A DNA stretch of 64,000 nt, taken from assembly GCF_038002345.1 (NCBI RefSeq), contig NZ_JBBOCJ010000001.1, forward strand, positions 7,192,001 through 7,256,000. The letters are read 5' to 3'. Below the pieces are notes generated by a model, which saw nothing but the letters and a program-made list of their open reading frames with translations, did no database searches and had not been told where the DNA came from. Both the position numbers and the translations under genes were made by a program. Position 1 is the first letter of the stretch, and each line of letters starts with the position of its first letter. This stretch comes from Paenibacillus sp. FSL M7-0420 (lineage in GTDB: Bacteria > Bacillota > Bacilli > Paenibacillales > Paenibacillaceae). Of the stretch, positions 51,017-61,294 are shown piece after piece.

Positions 51017-52309
51017 CTAATTCAATGTAAGCTCACTGCCATCACTAAGCGTAACCCGCCAGACGGGATGAAGCTGCAGCTTCTCCCCGGCCAGCGCAGG
51101 CATATAAGCAGGCGTAAGCTCAACAATCCGCAAGGAGCTGCCGATCTGCGCCAGCCGCTGCTTCAGCAGTTCGCCGCCGGGCAGCTCGACAATGGTCTTC
51201 TCAGACTTGTCCTCATTCGTATACATCAGGGAGCGCTCATAGGAAGAGACCGTTCCCTGCTGGAGCTCCAGATGGATTACCCCATACTGAAGCTGCGGGT
51301 TGCTCATAATTGGATAGGAGCCGGATGGATAAGCGCCATAATATTGCTGAAAAGAAACCTTGCGGTCCTGCCGGCCCTCCTCCGTAGCAGCCAGCCTGTA
51401 GGTTCCGTTCCAGCCGCCGTGCCGGTTCACGAAATCCACCGCCTCCAGCGCATCTTTTGCCGGTGTACTGTCGCCATCGGGCAGTGCAGCCGGGTCGCTA
51501 TAGCTCATCCAGTTCTGTTCCTGGTCTACCTGCAGGCTGCGCTTGCTGTCCGTATAAATCTTGGAGCCATCCTTCTCCGGAATGTATCTGGTGCTGCCCG
51601 CATCGAAGAACAGATTGCTCTGCATTTGCTCAATGGTATACATACCCGCAGGCATCACAACTTTAACCAGCGGAACATCCGCCTCAGGAACATAGTACTC
51701 ACCGTTCACGGCTGTATACAGCGTCAGATTCTTGCCGAAGTCCACATGCTGCTGCACATCCTGGACCGTAAGGTCCGCCTTGGCCGCCTCGTACACAATA
51801 TCCCCGCGTGTGCTGAAGAAGATGGCATGGGCTTTGGAGTCATTTTTGATATTATAGATCCAGATCCGGTCAATGCTCTCCCCCTCGAACAGCGAATCCG
51901 GTGAGATCTGCATGACCCGCTGCAGCAGCGTTACCGGAATGCCTGCCCCGAACGACAGCTCAATGCCCGGATTCTCGCTGCGGATCTTGTCCCAGTCGAA
52001 GTCCTGTACGGACCGCCGCTGGAAGCTCTCGAAGCTGCGGCCCTTCAGGCGGTTCATAATCAGATTATAGAAGGTGGAGCTGGGGTAGAACAGCGTATGC
52101 TTGTCCCCGCCCATATGAATGATCATTTTATCGGGGTAGAGCAGGTTCTCCACCTTCTCCTCCGGCCCCATATTATCCGTCTTCACATATAAGGTCTTCG
52201 ACAACACTGCCGAATCACTACCGGGCAGCCTGTAGATCAGATAATAGCTCTCTACGAGACTTCCGAGTATAAGCAGGACCAGCATCCATGACTTGATTCT
52301 CTCCTTCAC
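51017..52309 (-). CDS. walH: Regulator of WalK, WalH (YycH)
   Basis: This 430-residue protein has an N-terminal membrane helix (KSWMLVLLILGSLVESYYLIY) and a large outer domain. With WalI it keeps WalK inactive in B. subtilis or activates it in staphylococci. The family segment DNMGPEEKVENLLYPDKMIIHMGGDKHTLFYP near the start agrees with YycH. Its ATG overlaps the walK stop by four bases, so expression is coupled to the kinase. Outer-domain sequence is poorly conserved, and the assignment leans on position and topology. Confidence 0.9.
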   Translation of the reverse strand: MKERIKSWMLVLLILGSLVESYYLIYRLPGSDSAVLSKTLYVKTDNMGPEEKVENLLYPDKMIIHMGGDKHTLFYPSSTFYNLIMNRLKGRSFESFQRRSVQDFDWDKIRSENPGIELSFGAGIPVTLLQRVMQISPDSLFEGESIDRIWIYNIKNDSKAHAIFFSTRGDIVYEAAKADLTVQDVQQHVDFGKNLTLYTAVNGEYYVPEADVPLVKVVMPAGMYTIEQMQSNLFFDAGSTRYIPEKDGSKIYTDSKRSLQVDQEQNWMSYSDPAALPDGDSTPAKDALEAVDFVNRHGGWNGTYRLAATEEGRQDRKVSFQQYYGAYPSGSYPIMSNPQLQYGVIHLELQQGTVSSYERSLMYTNEDKSEKTIVELPGGELLKQRLAQIGSSLRIVELTPAYMPALAGEKLQLHPVWRVTLSDGSELTLN

Positions 52310-54138
52310 GCCTCACTCCCCCTTTGCTTCATCAAAGGCAGTGTGAACGTGACCAGCGAGCCCTCATTCAGCTCCGATTGCAGGGAAATGGAGCCGCCGT
52401 GGGCTTTGACAATTTCCCGGGCAATGGACAGCCCCAGACCTGTTCCACCCATGTTCCGCGAGCGTGCCTTATCGACCCGGTAGAAGCGTTCAAAGATACG
52501 CTCAATATCCTTCTTCGGAATCCCTATACCGGAGTCGCGGACAGACACGGCCAGCATGCCGTCCTCGCTCTTATGCGCCTCCAGCTGGATTGTCCCGCCT
52601 TCTGGCGTATACTTGAGGGCATTGGAGACCAGATTGCCCAGCACCTGATCAATCTGGTCGCGGTCCAGCCAGGCTGTAGCGACATCCTTGCGCACCCTGG
52701 TGCTGATGTGAATCCGCTTCTGGCGGATCTGGAAGGAGAAGCGGTCCGCCACATCCTCCAGCATCTCGGTGATATCCGTCTGCTGAATGCGCAGGCTGGA
52801 TTCCTTGGAATCCAGCCGCGACAGATGCAGCAGATCCGTAACCAGCCGGATCATGCGCTCCGTCTCATTACGGATAACGCCGACGAACCGCACGGCAAGC
52901 TGCGGATCTTCAAGTGCGCCGTCATCCAGCGCCTCTGCATAGCTCTTGATCGTCGTAAGCGGCGTCCGCAGCTCATGCGACACATTCGCCACGAACTCCC
53001 GCCGGGACTCCTCCAGATTCTCCTGCTCCGTAACATCCTGCAGCACCGCAATCGTCCCGGCGATCCGTCCGCCTTCGCGGCGGTGAATCGGGGTGAAGGT
53101 CACCCGCACAATATTGGGGTCCTCTCCGCCCATGGGAGACAGATGGAGCATAGCCGACTGGGGAACGCCCTGAGTTACCGAGACAGACTGCTCAGGCTCC
53201 AGCCCCAGCAGCCCGCCAAGCGAGGCTCCTGCCGGAAGCGGTCCTTCCGCGCCCAGCATCAGGGCAGCGCGGGTATTCATCAGAATCACCGCGCCACTCT
53301 CGTCTGTGGCTACGACACCGTCACTCATATTGGCGAGAATGGACGACAGCTTCTCCTTCTCCTCTTCGTTCTGCAGCAGCGCCTCGCGCAGCCGGTCCGT
53401 CATATAGTTGAAGGCCTGGCTCAGCTGGCCAATCTCATCATTGCCGAACACAGGAACCTTCCGGTTGAAGCGCCCTTCGGCCACAGCCGTGGCATGCTTG
53501 GTCATCTCCTTGATCGGATGTGTGATCGTATGGGCCAGAATGACCCCCAGCACGGCCGTGAGCGCCAGCGCCAGCAGCAGCCCCGAGAGGAATACACTGT
53601 TAATCCGGCTCATGGTGGCATATAAGTCTTTCATATCGGCAGCTATATAGATGGCGCCTACCACCTTATCACCGGAAATTACCGGCTTCGCCACTACCTT
53701 CTTGCGCACATTATCATCAGCGATGATATATTCCTCATTATCACTGATCCCCTGCAGCGCACGGCTGACCACGGTCTGCGTGTTCCGCTGGCCGACATAG
53801 TCATTCTGCGAAGGGATCGAGGTGGTAATAATCTTGCCGCTCGCATCCAGCACCTGAATTTCTGCACCATTGATATACAGATTATTCACCATGCCGCGCA
53901 GGCTCTCCACCGCCGATTCCTCATCGGCTGTTCCTGTCTCACTGCCGAATTTGTCAGCGGTGAGGATCGAGAGCATCTCGGCCCGGGCCTTCAGATCCTT
54001 GGTGAAGTTATCCGTCAGCGAGTTCTTCATCGAGCTGACAAAGTATACGCCGATCAGCTGCATCGCAATCAGAATCAGCAGCACGTAGATTACGATAAGC
54101 CTGGCCTGAATCGTCCGGAAAAAGGACAGTGCCTTCAT
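52306..54138 (-). CDS. walK: Sensor histidine kinase WalK
   Basis: This 610-residue kinase controls cell-wall turnover through WalR. It has helix 1 (about 12-35), an outer Cache-like domain (about 38-175), helix 2 (about 180-203), HAMP, PAS (about 260-375), HisKA with phosphoacceptor His388 (VANVSHELRTPLTTIKSYAEAL) and an HATPase domain with NLVSNALKYTPEGG, DSGIGIPKKD and GGTGLGLSI. The order matches WalK exactly. It overlaps walR by one base and walH by four, so the operon is tightly coupled. It is essential in many Firmicutes. Confidence 0.96.
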   Translation of the reverse strand: MKALSFFRTIQARLIVIYVLLILIAMQLIGVYFVSSMKNSLTDNFTKDLKARAEMLSILTADKFGSETGTADEESAVESLRGMVNNLYINGAEIQVLDASGKIITTSIPSQNDYVGQRNTQTVVSRALQGISDNEEYIIADDNVRKKVVAKPVISGDKVVGAIYIAADMKDLYATMSRINSVFLSGLLLALALTAVLGVILAHTITHPIKEMTKHATAVAEGRFNRKVPVFGNDEIGQLSQAFNYMTDRLREALLQNEEEKEKLSSILANMSDGVVATDESGAVILMNTRAALMLGAEGPLPAGASLGGLLGLEPEQSVSVTQGVPQSAMLHLSPMGGEDPNIVRVTFTPIHRREGGRIAGTIAVLQDVTEQENLEESRREFVANVSHELRTPLTTIKSYAEALDDGALEDPQLAVRFVGVIRNETERMIRLVTDLLHLSRLDSKESSLRIQQTDITEMLEDVADRFSFQIRQKRIHISTRVRKDVATAWLDRDQIDQVLGNLVSNALKYTPEGGTIQLEAHKSEDGMLAVSVRDSGIGIPKKDIERIFERFYRVDKARSRNMGGTGLGLSIAREIVKAHGGSISLQSELNEGSLVTFTLPLMKQRGSEA

Positions 54139-54869
54139 TACAACCCTCCGTTTTTGGGGCTATGCATCAAATAACCGAGTCCGCGCCGGGTATGAATATA
54201 CTCCGGCTTGCTGGGATTCTCCTCAATTTTTTCTCTGAGCCGGCGGATGGTCACATCCACCGTCCGCACATCGCCGAAATATTCGAAGCCCCACACAGCC
54301 TGCAGCAGATGCTCCCGGGTCATTACCTTGCCCGCATGGCGGATCATATAATAGAGCAGCTCATATTCACGATGCGTCAGATCCAGCGGCTCACTATCCT
54401 TGTAGACCATGTACATATCCGTATCAATGAATAATCCGAAATGATAGACCCCCTGCTTGCTCTCCACTGTCTCACTAGGCGCTTCCGACGGAGACGGCTT
54501 ATGCTGGCGCCGCATTTGGGCCTTAACCCTGGCCAGCAGCTCACGGGTACTGAACGGCTTGGTCACATAATCATCCGCACCAAGCTCCAGACCCAGCACT
54601 TTATCAATCTCCCCATCCTTGGCGGTAAGCATAATGATAGGAATATCCAGATGGGCAGAGCGCACCTCACGGCAGACATCCATTCCGTCCTTACCGGGCA
54701 GCATGAGATCCAGCAGCATCAGATCGGGGCGCTTGGACAGAGCCAGCTCCACCGCACTGTTGCCGTCGAAGGCGCAGATGACCTCGTAGCCCTCTTTTTC
54801 CAGATTGAATTTCAATATATCAGCAATAGGTTGTTCATCATCCACTACAAGAATCGTTCCCATTTGCAT
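54138..54869 (-). CDS. walR: Response regulator WalR
   Basis: This 243-residue OmpR-type regulator has acidic pocket DDE, phosphoacceptor Asp54 (MLLDLMLPG), the conserved Lys in [23 protein letters not shown], and a winged helix ending [27 protein letters not shown]. It controls autolysins and other cell-wall genes. It begins the wal operon; two close ATG codons (54869 and 54863) are both possible. The linker of about 25 residues between domains is a little longer than in B. subtilis. Upstream is the M23 peptidase gene, which would be a natural WalR target. Confidence 0.96.
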   Translation of the reverse strand: MQMGTILVVDDEQPIADILKFNLEKEGYEVICAFDGNSAVELALSKRPDLMLLDLMLPGKDGMDVCREVRSAHLDIPIIMLTAKDGEIDKVLGLELGADDYVTKPFSTRELLARVKAQMRRQHKPSPSEAPSETVESKQGVYHFGLFIDTDMYMVYKDSEPLDLTHREYELLYYMIRHAGKVMTREHLLQAVWGFEYFGDVRTVDVTIRRLREKIEENPSKPEYIHTRRGLGYLMHSPKNGGL

Positions 54870-55006
54870 ATGCTCAGCTTCACCTTTCTAACGATACTCG
54901 AAACCCTGATTCCTTTATTTTAACATACCTGCCTTGGTGTCACATCAAAACAGCCCCACAAAGTGAGGCTTTAGCTCCGAGATTGCTCAGAAACTTTCCG
55001 CGGGAC

Positions 55007-55037
55007 ACAAAAACCGCCCGAAATCATCCGGACGGCA
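55007..55037 (-). terminator. Terminator of the M23 peptidase gene
   Basis: CCGTCCG and CGGGCGG pair on the minus strand with one G-U and are followed by TTTTTG. It separates the peptidase gene from the wal operon. Confidence 0.75.
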
Positions 55038-55071
55038 GAGAATTATAGAATCGAAGCCTATCAGCTATTCA

Positions 55072-56622
55072 CTATTTCAGGAATTTCATCGGATTGATGG
55101 CCGTCCCGTTCTTGCGGATCTCGAAATGCAGATGCGTCCCCGTCGAGCGCCCGGTGCTGCCCATAATTCCGATGGGGCTGCCCTGTCCCAGCTTCTGTCC
55201 GGCAGAGACCGAAATACTGCTTAAATGCCCATAGTACGTAACGTATCCGTTATTATGGTTAACGATCACCACATTGCCGTACCCGTTCTGCACACCAGCG
55301 AAGCTGACCGTCCCAGCGTCCGCAGCCTTGATCGTGCGGTTGCCCGATACCAGATCGACTCCCTTGTGTGTGCGTCCCCAACGCTCGCCGTAGCTGCTGG
55401 AGATCATCGCTCCGCTAACCGGCCAGGCGAACATTCCTGTTCCTTCACCTACAACCTTGGTGGCGGAATAGACCACTTCAGGCAGGGAAGCCTTCACTAC
55501 GCTCTGGCCCAGCCACTCCTCCTGAACCACCTGTCCGTTCTCTTTGGTCAGCCTGTACTTCATTGTTTTGAGCCCGGTTTGTCCGGGGCGGACTACCTTC
55601 CGCTTGCCTGCCGGCAGCTGGTCACTCTTGCGGATAATAACCTCAGGCTCCGTGACCACCTCTTCGGTTACCTGTTCTACGGTCACTACCGTTAGGTCAG
55701 GCTGTGGTACCGTTAGCTGCAATTCATCCCCAATCTGCAGACTAAGCTCCTTCACCTCGGGATTATTGCGGAAAATCTCCGCCTGAGTGATATTGAACCG
55801 GGAAGCAATAGCGGAGACTGTGTCGCCTTCCTGAACCGCATAGCGCAGCGGCGCCTCCCTGCCTTCGGTCAGCATCTTCACTGCCTCTTCTACACTAAGC
55901 ACCTTATTGGGATCTGCCTTCACCGGAACGATGTTCACTTCCTCCCGGATCTTGACCGACTCCACCTGATCATTGGCGGCTGAACCCGCCGCTCCCGCCT
56001 TGGCCGCTGTCTTCTTCAGCTTCGCACCCGGAGCTGCCGCATTCTGCGGAGCGTAATGCGACTTAACGGCCTGAAGCACCGCCGCCGCCGTCTCCTGATC
56101 CTTCACGATCCCGAGCGGTTCCCCGTCCACAGCCAGTTGTACGCCTACAGCATAAGCCTTGAGCATACCATCCAGCTTGTCCAGTGTAGCCTCGCTGTTA
56201 ATCTCCGGCTTGTAAGCTCGCTGGGCCTCGGTCGTAATACCGCCGGTCTGTAGTACCATCACAGAGTCAGGATACTTGAGCTGATATTCCCGTCTCTTCT
56301 CCTCGAAAAGCTTGTTCAAATCCGCCTGCTGGTTCAGCGCTCCAATCTCCTCACCGTTCACCAGCACTTTGTAATAGGTTACTGTATTCGCTGCTACCTG
56401 CTTCTTCTGTGCCCCCACCAGGAAGGTGGTCAACAGAACCAGACCGGCAGAAGCCAGTATCCATGAACGCCGGCGACGGAATTTCATCTCCGGCTGAAAG
56501 ACACGGGGTTCACCCGCAGTCATTGCATCCTTACCTTGTTCACCTGCTGCACCAGATCCTGCGGATGCTTCTACGCGGTTCCGCAGGTTCCCCATCCGGC
56601 GCATAAATTTAAATCCTTTCAT
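55072..56622 (-). CDS. Membrane-anchored M23 peptidase with LysM and G5 domains
   Basis: This 516-residue protein has a cytoplasmic N-terminus of about 50 residues, one membrane helix (about 54-72), a long outer region, a LysM domain (about 262-306, YAVQEGDTVSAIASRFNITQAEI), a G5-like domain (about 312-385, ending VVRPGQTGLKT) and a C-terminal LytM/M23 domain with HKGVDL (first His/Asp) and GTHLHFEI (final His). It would cut peptidoglycan cross-links or act as a scaffold; the metal ligands look complete. ATG at 56622 follows GGGAGAG. It precedes the wal operon on the same strand and is likely part of its wall-homeostasis network. Confidence 0.9.
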   Translation of the reverse strand: MKGFKFMRRMGNLRNRVEASAGSGAAGEQGKDAMTAGEPRVFQPEMKFRRRRSWILASAGLVLLTTFLVGAQKKQVAANTVTYYKVLVNGEEIGALNQQADLNKLFEEKRREYQLKYPDSVMVLQTGGITTEAQRAYKPEINSEATLDKLDGMLKAYAVGVQLAVDGEPLGIVKDQETAAAVLQAVKSHYAPQNAAAPGAKLKKTAAKAGAAGSAANDQVESVKIREEVNIVPVKADPNKVLSVEEAVKMLTEGREAPLRYAVQEGDTVSAIASRFNITQAEIFRNNPEVKELSLQIGDELQLTVPQPDLTVVTVEQVTEEVVTEPEVIIRKSDQLPAGKRKVVRPGQTGLKTMKYRLTKENGQVVQEEWLGQSVVKASLPEVVYSATKVVGEGTGMFAWPVSGAMISSSYGERWGRTHKGVDLVSGNRTIKAADAGTVSFAGVQNGYGNVVIVNHNNGYVTYYGHLSSISVSAGQKLGQGSPIGIMGSTGRSTGTHLHFEIRKNGTAINPMKFLK

Positions 56623-56794
56623 GGAACTCTCCCTTTCGGCTGTAAAAACAAGAATGTATATGCTTCGCGCACCCGATTTGCATGAGTACGAATATGACTG
56701 TGTGACGCATACGTGAAAAGGTTACAAAATATTAACCCTTATTAGTCCTTTTTTACTGTACCATAGCCTGAAGAAAAATTTCAACTTTGCTCCA

Positions 56795-56824
56795 ACAGCA
56801 AAACCCGCGAATTTCGCGGGTTTA
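56795..56824 (-). terminator. Terminator of the exported protein gene
   Basis: AAACCCGCG and CGCGGGTTT pair over nine bases around AATTT, with a TTTT run on the minus strand, about 55 bases after the stop at 56878. Confidence 0.9.
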
Positions 56825-56877
56825 TTCCCAAAATATGCGTTTTAAACGGAAAAATCGTGTCCAAAAAATGACAATTT

Positions 56878-57555
56878 TTAATTCTGATTCGTCCCTCCGC
56901 TATCTGGTGTAAGCATTTTCATCAGCGCCTTATATTCATCCTCATCCACGTACTTCTCAATGATTCCCTGTAGTTCCGTTACTTCGCTCTCTGTCAAGCC
57001 GCCCTCCAGAGCAGCGGAGATCTTAACCATCTCCTCCGGGGGAAGCTTGTTCATCAAGATATTGAAGATATTGGATTTCTCACTCGCGGGGAGCTTCTCC
57101 TTCAAGTCGTTCATAGCCTCGGGTGTCATCACCAGATTCTGGTCCAGTCCCTGCTCACTTTGTTCTTCTCCCGCCGAAGCTTGTCCCATCACAGGCAGTG
57201 CATTGTCCGGCACCGTCTCGTCCATTGGTTTCTCCTGATTATTGCCGCTCTTTCCGCCGCTGCTGTCCTTCTTCGCCCCATCCACCTTGCTCACATCAGC
57301 TTCCTTCGCAGAGTTCTTCGTCCCGCTTGAGGCCGCTTTGGAGTTCTCCTTGGAGGCCGTTCCGCTGCCGCCTATACCGGTCAGACTCTTCACGAAGCCG
57401 CCGATTCCCGGCCCCGGCCCGTCCAGCTTAATATCGAAGCTGGCCAGCACCGACTGGATATACGTATTCACCACATAGGCCGTTGTCAGCATGGACAGGC
57501 CGCTCGCCAGCACCACAATCAGGCAGACGCTCAGCGCACGCTTCACTATTTTCAT
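56878..57555 (-). CDS. Hypothetical exported or anchored protein, 225 aa
   Basis: I do not recognise this protein. It has an N-terminal membrane helix or signal (about 4-27: KRALSVCLIVVLASGLSML), a short conserved-looking stretch IQSVLASFDIKLDGPGPGIGGF, a low-complexity Lys/Ser/Asp-rich linker (about 60-110) and a helical C-terminal domain (about 145-220) with ILMNKLPPEEMVKISAALEGGLTESE. The last part resembles helical repeats seen in spore or wall proteins, but the similarity is weak. Start at 57555 follows AAGGGAG at better spacing than the ATG at 57561. It lies between the large palindrome and the M23 gene. Confidence 0.6.
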   Translation of the reverse strand: MKIVKRALSVCLIVVLASGLSMLTTAYVVNTYIQSVLASFDIKLDGPGPGIGGFVKSLTGIGGSGTASKENSKAASSGTKNSAKEADVSKVDGAKKDSSGGKSGNNQEKPMDETVPDNALPVMGQASAGEEQSEQGLDQNLVMTPEAMNDLKEKLPASEKSNIFNILMNKLPPEEMVKISAALEGGLTESEVTELQGIIEKYVDEDEYKALMKMLTPDSGGTNQN

Positions 57556-57694
57556 CAACATCACTCCCTTACACCCTGCTCTATTCAATCTCTGAAGAAT
57601 CAGTTCGCTATTGATCCCATTCTCACAGTATTGACTAGATCAACGCCCGGGAAACGTCCCCGAAGCACAGAAAAGCTGATTAACCTGCTGAAAA

Positions 57695-57919
57695 ACATCT
57701 ATATAAATTGAACTAATGATTTTAATGCTTTGGAATTAGCCGTGACTCCAGAGAAGTTTTGGACTTCCGGCCGCTGTTGTCTACAGATTTCATGATTTTT
57801 TACCGTTTTAACGGTTGAAATCCGTAGACAAAGGCGGTCGCTACCGCTCCTCCAGTTCCAAAATTCCCCTCCGTCACTTTTCCTTTAGCTTAAATTTTTA
57901 GTTCAATCCATATAGACAT
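57695..57919. repeat. 225-bp imperfect palindrome (MITE- or structured-RNA-like)
   Basis: The left half (57695-57808) pairs imperfectly with the right half (57809-57919): ATTGAACTAA with TTAGTTCAAT, GTGACTCC with GGAGGGGAA side near GTCAC, TTTTGGA with TCCAAAA, GTCTACAGATTTC with GAAATCCGTAGAC, and a central ACCGTT/AACGGT hairpin. The gap of 427 bases between the exported protein gene and purA consists largely of this element plus the purA terminator. No ORF, target-site duplication or transposase is evident. Confidence 0.85.
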
Positions 57920-57950
57920 ACAGAAACAGGAGCCTCACCGAGGCCCCTGC
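57920..57950 (-). terminator. Terminator of purA
   Basis: AGGGGCCTC pairs with GAGGCTCCT on the minus strand (one mismatch, three-base loop), followed by GTTTCT, about 35 bases after the stop. Confidence 0.7.
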
Positions 57951-57982
57951 TCCTATACGTATCTATTTAGTTCTGCTTCAGT

Positions 57983-59338
<1,356 letters not shown>

Positions 59339-59422
59339 TCATCTTGTACGCAGCCCTCCGGACACAGGCGGGCAGGCCGCCAAAGCACAATAATCAGTGT
59401 AACAGCGGCACTTTTTAAAGTC

Positions 59423-59466
59423 AAATAAAAACGAACGATCACAGACTGAAATGTGCGATCGTTCGT
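59423..59466 (-). terminator. Terminator of the dnaB unit
   Basis: ACGAACGATC (59431-59440) pairs perfectly with GATCGTTCGT (59457-59466), with TTTTTATTTG on the minus strand. It follows dnaB by about 20 bases. Confidence 0.9.
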
Positions 59467-59484
59467 GTATTGTGCGAAGTTTGC

Positions 59485-60846
59485 CTAACCTGCAAATGGT
59501 TCTGCATGGGCCCGCTCGTAGTTGACGAACTTGTTGAAGTTCTTGAGGAACACAAGCTCCACCGTCCCTACCGGACCGTTACGCTGCTTGGCAATAATAA
59601 TTTCGATAATATTCTTCTTCTCGGTATCCTGATTGTAATAATCATCACGGTACAGGAACGCTACGATATCGGCATCCTGCTCGATAGAGCCTGATTCACG
59701 AAGGTCACTCATCATCGGCCGTTTGTCCTGGCGCTGCTCCACACCGCGGCTGAGCTGGGACAAGGCAATAACCGGAACGTCAAGCTCACGGGCGATCTGC
59801 TTCAGGGTACGGGAGATTTCCGATACCTCCTGCTGGCGGTTCTCGCCGGCCTTGCCCCGGCCCTGGATCAGCTGCAGGTAGTCGATGACAATCATTCCGA
59901 GTCCCTTTTCCTTCTTGAGCCGGCGGCATTTCGCCCGGATATCGGTAACCGTGATGCCCGGAGTGTCGTCGATGTAGATTTCGGACTCGGACAGCGACTG
60001 GATGCCCATCGTGAGCTTGGACCAGTCATCATCGCTCTTGAAATCACCGGTACGCATAATATTGGCGTCCAGATTGGCCTCTGCGCAAATCATACGCTGA
60101 ACCAGCTGGGGCGCCGACATTTCCAGACTGAAGATGGCTACCGTCTCCTTCGCCCGCACCGCCACATTCTGCGCGATATTCAGAGCGAAGGCCGTCTTCC
60201 CGACGGAAGGACGGGCCGCCACAATAATTAAGTCATTGCGCTGGAAGCCGTTCGTCATATGGTCCAGATCAACGAACCCGGTTGGAATCCCCGAGGTTCC
60301 GCCTTTATTCTGATGGAGCAGCTCGACCCGGTCGAATACCTGCATGAGCACATCGCGGATGGCAATGAACCCGCTGCCGCTGCGGCGGTTCGAGATCTCC
60401 AGGATTCGCCGCTCGGCGTCACTCAGCATAATGCCTACGTCTTCGCCGCCGGTATAGCCTTCGCTGACAATCTGCGTGGCTGTGCGGATCAGCCGCCGCA
60501 GCATCGCCTTCTCTTCAATAATCTGGGCGTAATAATCGACGTTGGCCGCAGTCGGCACCGCATGCGCCAGCTTCGCCAGATAGCTGACCCCGCCGATATC
60601 CTCAAGCTCCCCTTTATCCTGGAGGCGGGAGGTCAATGTAATCAAGTCAATCGGCTGGCTCTCTTCTCCGAGCTGCACCATCGCCTCAAATATCATCTGA
60701 TGCGGTTTGTCGTAGAAGTCTTCGGTATTCACCCGCTCCATCGCGGTAATTAGCGCCTCATCCGACAGTAGAACTGCACCCAGTACGGCCTGTTCTGCCT
60801 CCAGATTCTGCGGGGGAACCCGATCGAAAAAGAGATCTCCACCCAT
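59485..60846 (-). CDS. dnaB: Replicative DNA helicase DnaB/DnaC
   Basis: This 453-residue hexameric helicase unwinds DNA ahead of the replication fork. The N-terminal domain (about 1-110) starts FFDRVPPQNLEAEQAVLGAVL and binds primase; the RecA-like domain has Walker A ARPSVGKTAFALNIA, Walker B MIVIDYLQLIQG and the DnaB hallmark LSQLSRGVEQRQDKRPMMSDLRESGSIEQDAD. ATG at 60846 follows GGAGGAG. It lies one base after rplI, in the conserved rplI-dnaB pair. The Bacillus subtilis name is dnaC. Confidence 0.98.
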   Translation of the reverse strand: MGGDLFFDRVPPQNLEAEQAVLGAVLLSDEALITAMERVNTEDFYDKPHQMIFEAMVQLGEESQPIDLITLTSRLQDKGELEDIGGVSYLAKLAHAVPTAANVDYYAQIIEEKAMLRRLIRTATQIVSEGYTGGEDVGIMLSDAERRILEISNRRSGSGFIAIRDVLMQVFDRVELLHQNKGGTSGIPTGFVDLDHMTNGFQRNDLIIVAARPSVGKTAFALNIAQNVAVRAKETVAIFSLEMSAPQLVQRMICAEANLDANIMRTGDFKSDDDWSKLTMGIQSLSESEIYIDDTPGITVTDIRAKCRRLKKEKGLGMIVIDYLQLIQGRGKAGENRQQEVSEISRTLKQIARELDVPVIALSQLSRGVEQRQDKRPMMSDLRESGSIEQDADIVAFLYRDDYYNQDTEKKNIIEIIIAKQRNGPVGTVELVFLKNFNKFVNYERAHAEPFAG

Positions 60847-60847
60847 C

Positions 60848-61294
60848 CTACTCCTCCGTTACCTGAACCGTGAGGTTAGCCTTTACTTCAGTGTGCAGCT
60901 TAACTGTTGCCTGGAACGTGCCTACATGGCGGATCGAATCGCTCAGCTCAATTTTGCGCTTGTCGATCACGATGCCCTGAGTAGCTGCCAGTGTCTCGCC
61001 GATCTGCTTGCTGGTAATAGCGCCGAAGAGACGGCCGCCTTCGCCAGCTTTGGCCTTCAGAGTCAGAGTCAGCTCATCCAGCTTTTTGCCCAGCTGTACC
61101 GCTTCCTCCTTCTCCTGATCCTTGCGGCGCTGTTCGGCTGCCGCCTGGTTCTCCAGTGTCTTCACATTGCCGTCTGTAGCCGGACGCACCAGCCCGCGCG
61201 GCAGCAGGAAATTGGCTGCATAGCCTTCCGACACCTCTTTAACCTGCCCCTTCTTGCCTTGACCCTTAACATCCTTCAAGAATATGACCTTCAT
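60848..61294 (-). CDS. rplI: Ribosomal protein bL9
   Basis: This 148-residue large-subunit protein has the N-terminal domain [38 protein letters not shown], which binds 23S rRNA, a long connecting helix (about 45-75) and a C-terminal domain ending [16 protein letters not shown]. Length and layout are normal. Its ATG overlaps the gdpP stop by four bases, and dnaB follows after one base, so the three are one translational unit. Confidence 0.98.
   Translation of the reverse strand: MKVIFLKDVKGQGKKGQVKEVSEGYAANFLLPRGLVRPATDGNVKTLENQAAAEQRRKDQEKEEAVQLGKKLDELTLTLKAKAGEGGRLFGAITSKQIGETLAATQGIVIDKRKIELSDSIRHVGTFQATVKLHTEVKANLTVQVTEE

Noticed and set aside
52324..53625. 433-codon open frame antisense to walK
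   Set aside because: Shadow of a strongly conserved kinase gene; composition is His/Gln/Arg-rich and not protein-like.
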